Source: Candidatus Nomurabacteria bacterium (GTDB lineage: Bacteria > Patescibacteriota > Minisyncoccia > Phycocordibacterales > UBA10002). From it: a stretch of 8,201 nt of DNA. The position numbers and the translations under genes were made by a program. The DNA lies in the NCBI GenBank assembly GCA_943349725.1, contig CALQZP010000045.1, positions 1 through 8,201 of the forward strand. The letters run 5' to 3'. Positions 1 to 6,062 of this stretch are shown piece by piece; position 1 is the first letter of the stretch; every line of letters starts with the position of its first letter. The notes under the pieces are model-generated. The model was not told the DNA's origin, did not search any database, and saw nothing but the letters and a program-made list of their open reading frames with translations.

Positions 1-81
1 GGACGAAGCGAAGTTTTGTAGCCGAAATTCAGGAATAAGTATGCGATGGTTAATTGGAGATGGTATTACTACTAACTCTCT
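1..81. other. Window edge downstream of scpA; no gene identified
   Basis: These 81 bases follow the scpA stop codon. On the minus strand there is no ATG, GTG or TTG inside the segment that could open an scpB gene, so the usual scpA-scpB adjacency is not visible here. The outer end carries a purine-rich block, GACGAAGCGAAG followed by TTTTG, at about positions 2-18. One plus-strand frame (from base 2) and the minus frame continuous with the scpA stop are open but lack a start codon, so neither is called. No terminator-like hairpin with a T-run is seen. Confidence 0.4.
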
Positions 82-804
82 TCAATATCTCGGTGTGCTT
101 ACGCTTCCAGTCTCCATCATAATATCCCCATGTCGTTCATCCTGCGAGACTTGAATAAGCCCGTCTTTCACCAGCTCAAGAAGAGCGAGAAATCCGACAA
201 TGATATTGATGCGCTCGCCCTTGTGTGCCCCCGAGAAATCTTTGAAGCTCATACGCAGTGCACCCGTAATTCGCTCCTTCAGGTTTTCAATCATATGTTC
301 AAGACTGATGACTTTCTTGATCGTTACCTTAGAGAGCACCTCGGCTTTCGGAATGGAAGCCAAAACGGCACGTGCAGACTGAAGCATGAGCGAAAGTGAT
401 AGTCCTTTTGGGGGAGCAAACACCGCCGTCACTTCACGATCCGCAAGCGGATAAAGCGGAGAGGCTCCGAAACGCTCTCGCACATGGCGGGAAAGCTCTC
501 GGAACCGTTGCAGAAGTTTCAGACGATTTTGAAGGTCCTCAATGCTCGCCTCCTCCTCTCGCGACAAATTAAGTTGTGGAAGGAGGGCCTTTGACTTGAT
601 AAGCAGAAGTGTCGACGCAACATAGGCAAACTGCGCGCTTTCCGCGATAGGAAAGTTCGGAAAACTTTTTACATAGTTCAAAAAATCATCCGTGACTTTT
701 GAAAGACCGATGTCGTTAATGTGAAGCTTTCTCTGCTCAATAAGATTGAGCAGGATCTCTAAAGGACCCTCAAATTGCTCGTGTTTTACGGTAAAGCCGT
801 TCAT
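82..804 (-). CDS. scpA: Segregation and condensation protein A (kleisin of the SMC complex)
   Basis: ScpA is the kleisin subunit that bridges the SMC heads and binds ScpB, acting on the nucleoid in chromosome compaction and segregation. The 240-residue protein has the family's usual length. Near the N-terminus is the signature FEGPLEILLNLIEQRKLHI (residues 11-29), the helix region that contacts the SMC neck. The C-terminus carries the winged-helix signature around FLALLELVKDGLIQVSQ (205-221), which contacts the SMC cap. The ATG at 804 is preferred over a TTG two codons upstream, because a TGATATACT extended -10 lies exactly six bases before the ATG and the TTG would fall inside the promoter spacer. 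There is no Shine-Dalgarno sequence. It lies 36 bases downstream of aspS in the same direction but appears to have its own promoter. ScpB is not in the window. Confidence 0.95.
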   Translation of the reverse strand: MNGFTVKHEQFEGPLEILLNLIEQRKLHINDIGLSKVTDDFLNYVKSFPNFPIAESAQFAYVASTLLLIKSKALLPQLNLSREEEASIEDLQNRLKLLQRFRELSRHVRERFGASPLYPLADREVTAVFAPPKGLSLSLMLQSARAVLASIPKAEVLSKVTIKKVISLEHMIENLKERITGALRMSFKDFSGAHKGERINIIVGFLALLELVKDGLIQVSQDERHGDIMMETGSVSTPRY

Positions 805-810
805 CGCCAA

Positions 811-819
811 AGTATATCA
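811..819 (-). promoter_or_regulatory. Extended -10 promoter of scpA, predicted leaderless
   Basis: Read on the minus strand the site is TGATATACT: an extended -10 (TGn plus TATACT, one mismatch to TATAAT). The hexamer is followed by six bases and then the scpA ATG, so a standard start site coincides with the A of the start codon. No good -35 is visible at 16-18 bases, as is common with extended -10 promoters. It lies in the 36-base aspS-scpA gap. Confidence 0.55.
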
Positions 820-840
820 GCTTTCTAGCCGTTTTCTAGG

Positions 841-2250
841 CTATTTATCCTTTGTATTGATCTTAATACCGAGCTCCTGAAGTTGGTCAGGGCGGGCGTC
901 TGACGGCGCGTCCATCACCGAGGTGTGACCTCCGGCATCCATCGGGAATGCGATAACTTCGCGGATGTTCGGCTCATTCGCGAGAAGCATTACCAAGCGG
1001 TCAAGTCCGGGCGCCATACCGGCATGCGGAGGCGCGCCGTATTCGTAGGCGTGAATAATATGTCCGAAGCGTGACTCGGCCTCTTCGGGAGTGAGTCCCA
1101 TAATTTCAAACACGCGTCGCTGTACTTTGGGGTCCGAGATGCGAACTCCGCCAGAGGCTAGCTCGTAGCCGTTACATACTAGGTCATACTGCTGGGCGCG
1201 CAAATTACCAAGGTCCTCGCCTTTCATAAGGCTTTCGACGTGTTCAGCACGCGGGGCTGAAAATGGGTTGTGCGCAAATGTCCATTTGTCCGTCACGGTA
1301 TCCTTTTCAAGAAGAGGGAAATCAACAACCCAGGCAAACGCCATCACGTTTGGGTCACGAGGTTCGGGCCGAAGGTCAAACTTGTCCGCACCAAATTGCT
1401 TTACTGCCTCTTCGTGCGTGTAAACGGGGAACGGCTTTTTGAGTACCGTCTTCCCTACCGATTCGGCGACATGAATCATCAGTCCCTCAACCAAATCAAG
1501 TACATCGCGCTCCTTAACGAACGCCATTTCAAGGTCAATCTGGGTGTGTTCAAACTGACGGTCGCCTCGTAGGTCCTCATCGCGCATCGCGCGAGCGAGC
1601 TGGAAGTAGCGTTCAAAACCCGAGAGCATAAGGAGCTGTTTGTACTGTTGAGGTGCTTGCGGGAGTGCGTAGAACTTGCCGGGTTGCAAACGGGAGGGAA
1701 CCAAAAAGTCACGCGCGCCTTCGGGTGAGGTCTTCGTCAGCATCGGTGTCTCAATCTCCACGAAGTCGTTCTTGTGCATATAGTCGCGTATGAGCTTCGT
1801 GACTGTATAACGCAGGCGAAGATTCTTTTGCATTCTCGGACGGCGCAGGTCAAGATAGCGGTACTTGAGCCGGGCTTCCTCGCCAATATCGTGCCCGTCC
1901 TCCCGTACGTCTATCGGTGGCGTCTCGGCTTTGCTTAGAACCTCTAAACTCAAAACTTCTAACTCTAAACTACCTAGAGGTTCGTTTGTGTTGACCAATT
2001 TTTCGGGCCGGTTGTTCACCTTGCCCGTTACGGACACCACCCACTCGGGCCGAATGGTCCCTGCAAGCGCGTGTGCCTCGGCGTGGCTCGGGAGCGCTAT
2101 CATCTGAACTTTGCCACTCTCGTCTCGCAAATCTATGAAAATAAGCTTGCCGTGGTCACGACGAATATCCACAAATCCGGCAACGGTTACTTCCTGCCCG
2201 ACCATCTCTTTTAGACTTCCAATTTTTGTTCTGTTTTCTGGTTTACTCAT
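841..2250 (-). CDS. aspS: Aspartate--tRNA ligase, bacterial type lacking the GAD insertion
   Basis: This class IIb synthetase charges tRNA with aspartate (possibly also tRNA-Asn if the enzyme is non-discriminating). The 469 residues show an N-terminal OB-fold (about 1-105), the linker EEARLKYRYLDLRR (124-137), the flipping loop GARDFLVPSR (178-187), motif 2 RDEDLRGDRQ (223-232) and motif 3 GLDRLVMLL (415-423). These are bacterial-type motifs, but bacterial AspRS is usually near 590 residues. Here FGADKFDLR (286-294) runs almost directly into FAWVVDFPL, so the GAD domain normally placed between them is absent. The glycine-rich stretch before motif 3 reads ASGGVRI instead of the usual GGGSIRI. 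The ATG at 2250 is chosen over an upstream GTG at 2283, which would overlap hepT and add 11 unconserved residues. It starts 10 bases after hepT with no Shine-Dalgarno sequence, so co-transcription is possible. A repeat occupies codons around 89-104. Confidence 0.96.
   Translation of the reverse strand: MSKPENRTKIGSLKEMVGQEVTVAGFVDIRRDHGKLIFIDLRDESGKVQMIALPSHAEAHALAGTIRPEWVVSVTGKVNNRPEKLVNTNEPLGSLELEVLSLEVLSKAETPPIDVREDGHDIGEEARLKYRYLDLRRPRMQKNLRLRYTVTKLIRDYMHKNDFVEIETPMLTKTSPEGARDFLVPSRLQPGKFYALPQAPQQYKQLLMLSGFERYFQLARAMRDEDLRGDRQFEHTQIDLEMAFVKERDVLDLVEGLMIHVAESVGKTVLKKPFPVYTHEEAVKQFGADKFDLRPEPRDPNVMAFAWVVDFPLLEKDTVTDKWTFAHNPFSAPRAEHVESLMKGEDLGNLRAQQYDLVCNGYELASGGVRISDPKVQRRVFEIMGLTPEEAESRFGHIIHAYEYGAPPHAGMAPGLDRLVMLLANEPNIREVIAFPMDAGGHTSVMDAPSDARPDQLQELGIKINTKDK
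1938..1983. repeat. In-frame palindromic repeat inside aspS
   Basis: A perfect 9-bp inverted repeat, GAACCTCTA (1938-1946) and TAGAGGTTC (1975-1983), encloses 28 bases. CTCTAAACT occurs twice, at 1942-1950 and 1963-1971; the 21-base offset equals seven codons. Translated on the minus strand it gives a leucine/glutamate-rich repetitive segment (LELEVLSLEVLS) at the end of the OB-fold, written in TTA, CTA and TTG codons unlike the surrounding gene. The protein length across this point looks close to normal for AspRS, so it may be a replaced or duplicated segment and not a large insertion. Confidence 0.55.
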
Positions 2251-2260
2251 AGTTAGAAAG

Positions 2261-2599
2261 CTAGTATGTAAAAAATTGCGCACCTCCCTTTAGCTTTTGA
2301 GCTAATTCAGGCATATCGGAGAGAATGGTATTCCACACGACATCCAGATCAATCTCAAAATAATTATGTATTGCTCTGTCTCTAAACCCAGCAATATCTT
2401 TCCACGGCAAACCAATTTTAGTCTTTGTAACCTCTGAAATCTTTTTAGAAATTTCGCCAATAAGCAAAAGTTGCATTATGACCGCGCTTTGAGTTTTTGC
2501 ATCAGCAAAAAAACCGTCTCGGTCCAGTCCTTTACTAAACGAACTAATTTTATGTACCGAGTCAAGAATCTGATTGATGTACACGGAATCATCCTTCAT
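2261..2599 (-). CDS. hepT: HepT-family HEPN ribonuclease toxin (DUF86)
   Basis: HepT toxins are small HEPN-domain RNases; characterised relatives cleave RNA, including tRNA 3' ends in one studied system, and are silenced when the partner MntA adds AMP units to a tyrosine. This 112-residue protein has the DUF86 pattern LPWKDIAGFRDRAIHNYF (64-81) followed by IDLDVVW. Within it is the full RX4HXY motif: Arg73, His78 and the AMPylated-type Tyr80. The ATG at 2599 is chosen because it overlaps the mntA stop by 11 bases, a common arrangement for this pair; an upstream start at 2638 would lie deep in mntA. No Shine-Dalgarno sequence is present, so translation is probably coupled to mntA. The gene ends 10 bases before aspS. 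The motif match makes an active toxin likely; its target here is unknown. Confidence 0.9.
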   Translation of the reverse strand: MKDDSVYINQILDSVHKISSFSKGLDRDGFFADAKTQSAVIMQLLLIGEISKKISEVTKTKIGLPWKDIAGFRDRAIHNYFEIDLDVVWNTILSDMPELAQKLKGGAQFFTY

Positions 2600-2876
2600 A
2601 AATGGTTTTGAGTTCAGGAGTGACATAGGGCTTAACAAATTTATTCAAACTGTTTTCAGTGACGAGGTCAACCTTGGTACCGAGTGTCGTTTCAAGCTCA
2701 CGTAAGAGTTGCATATAGGTAAACATTCCCATCGGGGTACCTAGCTTTACCAAAAGGTCTATATCGCTCTCAGGACGATTTGTTCCCCGGGAAACCGAAC
2801 CGAAAACAGCCGCATAGCGAATGCCATATTTGCGGAGTACCGGAGCTATTTTTGCTTTAATTTCCTGAATTCCCAT
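2589..2876 (-). CDS. mntA: MntA-family minimal nucleotidyltransferase antitoxin
   Basis: MntA-type antitoxins are minimal nucleotidyltransferases that AMPylate the HepT toxin using ATP. The 95-residue protein is one NTP_transf_2 domain. The active-site signature GSX10DXD is complete: Gly26-Ser27, ten residues, Asp38-Ile-Asp40. A third acidic residue is present at Asp70 (TKVDLV). It therefore looks catalytically intact. It precedes hepT with an 11-base overlap, the antitoxin-first order. The ATG at 2876 has no Shine-Dalgarno sequence, but TATTCT lies exactly six bases upstream, so leaderless transcription is predicted. The upstream membrane-protein gene ends 46 bases away. A stand-alone nucleotidyltransferase is possible in principle, but the partner makes the assignment firm. 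Confidence 0.9.
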   Translation of the reverse strand: MGIQEIKAKIAPVLRKYGIRYAAVFGSVSRGTNRPESDIDLLVKLGTPMGMFTYMQLLRELETTLGTKVDLVTENSLNKFVKPYVTPELKTIYEG

Positions 2877-2882
2877 ATAGGC

Positions 2883-2888
2883 AGAATA
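2883..2888 (-). promoter_or_regulatory. -10 element of mntA-hepT, predicted leaderless
   Basis: On the minus strand the hexamer is TATTCT, followed by six bases and the mntA ATG. The base triplet ahead of it is TAG and not TGn, so it is weaker than the scpA and trpS sites. A partial -35 (TCCACA, four matches to TTGACA) lies 18 bases upstream. It sits in the 46-base gap before mntA. Confidence 0.42.
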
Positions 2889-2922
2889 CTACCAAAAATA
2901 CGGCTCTGTGGATAGGTAAAGA

Positions 2923-3345
2923 TTATTCTGGAAAATACTCCTTTTCAAAATGCTCAAATTCCTCTTCACCGACGAAAGCAATCTCTCCTGTTATATCTTC
3001 CCATGAAGTGTATTCGGCTAACTCCTTGTTGGTATAAACATCTTTTATAAAGTAGTTAAAAGAAAACCCCGCGTCATTTGCTATGGTCACAAACCCTTTC
3101 ATAAGACATGTGTTTAATATGCTACTGAATAGAAATTCAGGATTGCTATACGTCTTACTATATAGCAGACTACCCGGTGATTCTTTCCTCATCCTTGCAA
3201 GAAGCTGTGAACCCTCCTGCAGACACCTAATATTATTTGCCAGTGATTTACTGCGCTCTGCACTTCGGAAGTAAAGTAAAACAGCGATAATCGCAATAAG
3301 AAGTATACCGACCTTAAACCAGTTTTCTTTGAGAAAGAGTGCCAT
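2923..3345 (-). CDS. Single-span membrane protein of unknown function
   Basis: I do not recognise this gene. The 140-residue product has a short N-terminal segment and one transmembrane helix (about residues 10-26, FKVGILLIAIIAVLLYF). A basic stretch follows (RSAERSK), then a soluble domain of roughly 110 residues with an acidic C-terminus. By the positive-inside rule the domain may be cytoplasmic, but the orientation is uncertain. Two cysteines (41 and 80) could pair if the domain is exported. The motif SSILNTCL (74-81) resembles a recurring pattern I associate loosely with uncharacterised CPR proteins. The ATG at 3345 is chosen because it begins one base after the trpS stop (TGA-A-ATG) and directly precedes the membrane helix. 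An earlier in-frame start at 3420 would overlap trpS by over 70 bases with a lysine/arginine-rich extension. No Shine-Dalgarno sequence; translation is probably coupled to trpS. Confidence 0.75.
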   Translation of the reverse strand: MALFLKENWFKVGILLIAIIAVLLYFRSAERSKSLANNIRCLQEGSQLLARMRKESPGSLLYSKTYSNPEFLFSSILNTCLMKGFVTIANDAGFSFNYFIKDVYTNKELAEYTSWEDITGEIAFVGEEEFEHFEKEYFPE

Positions 3346-3346
3346 T

Positions 3347-4297
3347 TCAGTATAATTTAACCCCCACTTTTTCCCGAACTGCGTCCATCTTGGCCGAGGC
3401 TTTTTCCTTTGCCTTTTCACCTCCCTTTTTCAATATATCAAGTACCGCGCCTACATCATCTGCAACTTCTTTGCGCTTTTCACGGAGAGGACGGATAAAA
3501 GCCTTAATATCTTCAATAAGCGCTTCCTTTAGTGCCTTGTACTTCCCCTCGTGCTGTTTGTAGAGTTCGGCGAGTTCGGCTTCAGAGCGAAACAGCTTGT
3601 GAATCTCATAGACATTTTTCGGCACACCACCGCTTGAATCCGTAACAATCGCCATAACAGCTTTCTCAATTTCAGAGTCTTCGGCGAAAAGCGGAATGGT
3701 ATTGCCGTAGCTCTTGCTCATTTTACGCCCATCAATTCCGAGCACCACGGCAACGTCCGGCAGGATTTTTGCCTCTGGTAGCTTGAACGTCTCCCCGTAG
3801 ATATGATTGAACTTCTGCGCCGTGTCGCGCGTAATTTCCACGTGCTGTTTCTGGTCCGCGCCGACAGGCACCACATCCGCATCGTAGAGCAAAATATCGG
3901 CCGCCATCAGCATGGGGTAATTGAAGAGTCCGACGCTAATTTCCTTCTCTTTGGCCTCCGCGTCTTTGTACGCGTGCGCGCGCGCGAGATACGGCATCGT
4001 GGTGATAGTGTCAAAAATCCATGCAAGCTCGGTGTGCTCGGAAACATCGGACTGCTTAAAGATGACTGATTTTCTCGGGTCAAGACCGATGGCGAGATAG
4101 TCGGTCGCCAAATCAACAATGTTTTGGCGCATCACCTTCGCGTCTTGAATGGTATTCAGCGCATGGTAGTCCACAATCATAAAGTAGCACTCGTGGTTTT
4201 CCTGCATTTCCACAAACTGTTTCATCGCCCCAAAGTAGTTCCCGATATGGGGCTTCCCCGACGGCTGTATTCCCGATAGCAGGATTTTTTTGCTCAT
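3347..4297 (-). CDS. trpS: Tryptophan--tRNA ligase
   Basis: This class I synthetase charges tRNA-Trp in the cytoplasm. The 316-residue protein has the usual length for a compact bacterial TrpRS. The HIGH-type motif is PSGKPHIGNYFGAMK (12-26, with HIGN at 17-20). The tryptophan/AMP-site region reads YPMLMAADILLYDADVVPVG (127-146) and continues with ADQKQHVEITRD. The KMSKS loop is intact at 192-196 (GRKMSKSYGNT). The lysine-rich C-terminal helix region is typical. The ATG at 4297 is set by the conserved N-terminus and by a TGCTACTAT extended -10 six bases upstream; there is no Shine-Dalgarno sequence. A small membrane-protein gene begins one base after its stop, so the two probably form an operon. 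A repeat-rich 110-base gap separates it from the kinase gene. Confidence 0.97.
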   Translation of the reverse strand: MSKKILLSGIQPSGKPHIGNYFGAMKQFVEMQENHECYFMIVDYHALNTIQDAKVMRQNIVDLATDYLAIGLDPRKSVIFKQSDVSEHTELAWIFDTITTMPYLARAHAYKDAEAKEKEISVGLFNYPMLMAADILLYDADVVPVGADQKQHVEITRDTAQKFNHIYGETFKLPEAKILPDVAVVLGIDGRKMSKSYGNTIPLFAEDSEIEKAVMAIVTDSSGGVPKNVYEIHKLFRSEAELAELYKQHEGKYKALKEALIEDIKAFIRPLREKRKEVADDVGAVLDILKKGGEKAKEKASAKMDAVREKVGVKLY

Positions 4298-4303
4298 AGG
4301 TTT

Positions 4304-4312
4304 ATAGTAGCA
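4304..4312 (-). promoter_or_regulatory. Extended -10 promoter of trpS, predicted leaderless
   Basis: The minus strand reads TGCTACTAT: TGn plus TACTAT. Six bases separate the hexamer from the trpS ATG, so a standard +1 falls on its A. A -35-like TTTATA (four matches to TTGACA) lies 17 bases upstream at 4327-4332, inside the AT-rich repeat. This is the best supported of the leaderless promoters here. Confidence 0.6.
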
Positions 4313-4320
4313 AAAAAATC

Positions 4321-4419
4321 TAAGTTTATAAAGTTTCTAAAGTTATAAGGTTCATAAAGTTAAGGATAAGGTTCTTTACTTTAAAACTTTACAAACTTTC
4401 AACTTTACTAACTTTTAAG
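4321..4419. repeat. Long imperfect palindrome made of ~9-bp AAGTT/AACTT units
   Basis: The left arm (about 4321-4364) contains the plus-strand core AAGTT at 4322, 4331, 4340 and 4357, with a variant AAGGTT near 4347, so the period is close to 9 bases. The right arm (about 4374-4419) contains the complement AACTT at 4385, 4394, 4401 and 4410. The arms pair imperfectly around a loop near 4365-4373. The right arm runs over the last codons and stop of the kinase gene; the left arm reaches the trpS promoter. It is AT-rich and lacks the GC stem and T-run of a classic intrinsic terminator, though transcripts of it could fold and slow or end transcription. Confidence 0.7.
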
Positions 4420-6057
4420 TGGCAATTCCACCACAAATGTTGACCCCTTCCCTTCCCCTTCCGACTCGGCCCAGACCTTTCCACCTTGCGCGGTGATGAG
4501 CTGTTTTGCGACGTAGAGGCCAAGTCCGGTGCCGAGAATGTTGGCTTTGCTGGCGTCTTCTGCGCGCGAGAATTTCTGGAAGAGCTTCGGAAGTGTCTCT
4601 GGTTTGATACCTACTCCCGTATCCTTGATGGTAATCTGAACAGTCGCCCCCCCTGCTCGTTCTGCTAAAACGAAGATGGAACCCGATGGGGTGTATTTAA
4701 CCGAATTATCGATCAGGTTTCCGATAACCTGTCGCATTTTGCCGATGTCGGCTCTTACGACTAGGTTCTTTTCAACATCGAGTTTAATTTTGAGACCTTT
4801 ACGTGCGATGATTGGGTCTAGTTCTTGGACGACATCATAGACAAGTTTTCCAAGATCAAAAACCGAAAATTCATACTTCATTCTTCCCTGCTCAATGCGG
4901 GAGACATCAAGAAAGTCATTTACCACGAAGGCGAGAGCGTTGCTTGACTCAAGTATCGTGTCAATCGTCGGACGTATATTTTCTGGCACTAGCCCATAAT
5001 CACCCTGAACAAGCATCGAGGCATAGCCTTTGATGGCGGTAAGGGGAGCTCGGAGCTGGTGGGTCGCCATAGAAACGAACTCACTTTTGAGGGTATCAAG
5101 CTCCTTCAGGCGGTCGTTGGCTGACTCGAGGTCTTTCGCAAGCTTCTCAATGTGTTCACGCAGTGCTACCTCCTTTTTTACACTCCTCACGAGATTGGTA
5201 CCAATCGCACCCGTAATAATAAGAGTGATGGCCGTTAGTACTCGGTTGATATCGGTTTGAATGAAAAAGAATTGGGAACCGATAAGAATAAGCAGAGAAA
5301 AGATGAGCGCTTGCGCCCCCACGAGCTTGATATCAAACGTCTTAAACTTAACAATCATGTAGGCAAGAAAGCCAATAAATATTGGCATACCTATAAAGCC
5401 TACTTGGGCAAGAACCCAGTCATCCGAAAAACTGCCAATAATGTTTCCCCAGGAAAAAGCCAGAAAAAATAAAAGTACCGCGCTACCAAACAAAACGGTT
5501 TCTCGGTACTTTTCCTGCTGTTCCTTTTTCGTCAGTGTGTGTAGCAAAAGGGCAATTATGGAAAAACTCGAAACGAATTCTATTACATAGGTATAGTATT
5601 GAGCGATAAAATTTTCAATTGCCGTGCAGTCTTCCAGGCTAACACCGGAAAGGCTATACGAGGTTGGAAGCAAAAATACAATAGGAAGGTAAAGCAAAAA
5701 AATCCAGAATTTCGACTGAAAAGAAGGTTCTCTTTTTTCGATAAACAAAAAGGTAAGGTAGAGGCCAATAAGGTAGATGAGTGGCTCGACCAAAATTTGC
5801 AATGACCAGAAAAACATTACGACACTGGGGTTGTTGGTCGCATAGAGGAGGAGGTCAAAAGAGCTCCAACAAAAGAACAGAAGAGTGATAGTAAGGAGAA
5901 GGTTGGATATTTGCGATTTCTTACTTTTTAGAAAAACAGCCAGACCAATAATAAGTGCGACAACCATCACGGGCACGTGCGAATAAAAGAGTAGCTGAGG
6001 TACATTAGTGGAAAAAATAAAAAATTGTGCTGGTTCCCAGGGGCAAAATTGTTCCAT
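4408..6057 (-). CDS. Multi-span membrane sensor histidine kinase
   Basis: This inner-membrane sensor kinase autophosphorylates a histidine and would pass the phosphate to a response regulator not seen in the window. The 549 residues begin with about nine hydrophobic spans (roughly 25-290), resembling the 7TM-type N-terminal modules of histidine kinases. A coiled-coil segment (about 294-325) follows. The HisKA dimerisation domain has the H-box SMATHQLRAPLTAIKGY (His333). The HATPase domain has the N-box around Asn451 (NLIDNSVKYT), DTGVGI (479-484), the F-box LFQKFSR and GTGLGLYVAKQL (509-520). All key catalytic residues are present; the ligand is unknown. The ATG at 6057 lies 5 bases after the transporter stop, without a Shine-Dalgarno sequence or -10 of its own, so it is probably co-transcribed and translationally coupled to that gene. 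The final codons overlap a palindromic repeat. Confidence 0.93.
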   Translation of the reverse strand: MEQFCPWEPAQFFIFSTNVPQLLFYSHVPVMVVALIIGLAVFLKSKKSQISNLLLTITLLFFCWSSFDLLLYATNNPSVVMFFWSLQILVEPLIYLIGLYLTFLFIEKREPSFQSKFWIFLLYLPIVFLLPTSYSLSGVSLEDCTAIENFIAQYYTYVIEFVSSFSIIALLLHTLTKKEQQEKYRETVLFGSAVLLFFLAFSWGNIIGSFSDDWVLAQVGFIGMPIFIGFLAYMIVKFKTFDIKLVGAQALIFSLLILIGSQFFFIQTDINRVLTAITLIITGAIGTNLVRSVKKEVALREHIEKLAKDLESANDRLKELDTLKSEFVSMATHQLRAPLTAIKGYASMLVQGDYGLVPENIRPTIDTILESSNALAFVVNDFLDVSRIEQGRMKYEFSVFDLGKLVYDVVQELDPIIARKGLKIKLDVEKNLVVRADIGKMRQVIGNLIDNSVKYTPSGSIFVLAERAGGATVQITIKDTGVGIKPETLPKLFQKFSRAEDASKANILGTGLGLYVAKQLITAQGGKVWAESEGEGKGSTFVVELPLKS

Positions 6058-6062
6058 AGAAT

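Noticed and set aside
130..399. Plus-strand open frames over scpA, aspS, trpS and the kinase
   Set aside because: They are antisense to genes with clear family motifs and show no protein family features.
808..810. TTG start two codons upstream of the scpA ATG
   Set aside because: It would place the start inside the spacer of the -10 element; the ATG at 804 has the exact leaderless spacing and family-like N-terminus.
819..2262. 9-bp inverted repeat AGCTTTCTA / TAGAAAGCT flanking aspS (819-827 and 2254-2262)
   Set aside because: It does not extend beyond 9 bp, has no target-site duplication or transposase, and is short enough to be chance.
2251..2283. GTG start giving an 11-residue longer AspRS, preceded by a GGGAGG-like run
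   Set aside because: The GGGAGG overlaps the GTG itself, the run is simply hepT codons, and the extra residues overlap hepT and are not AspRS-like.
2600..2638. Upstream ATG for hepT
   Set aside because: It adds 13 residues encoded over mntA; the DUF86 fold begins at the ATG at 2599.
3349..3354. TATACT just before the membrane-protein start as a leaderless promoter
   Set aside because: Only three bases separate it from the ATG, too close, and it is formed by the last trpS codons (Leu-Tyr-stop).
3346..3420. Longer, Lys/Arg-rich N-terminus for the membrane protein
   Set aside because: It lies wholly over the trpS 3' end in another frame; the ATG one base after the trpS stop is a natural coupled start.
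4321..4419. CRISPR array or intrinsic terminator in the AAGTT repeat region
   Set aside because: Units are about 9 bp with no spacers and no cas genes, and there is no GC-rich stem with a T-run.
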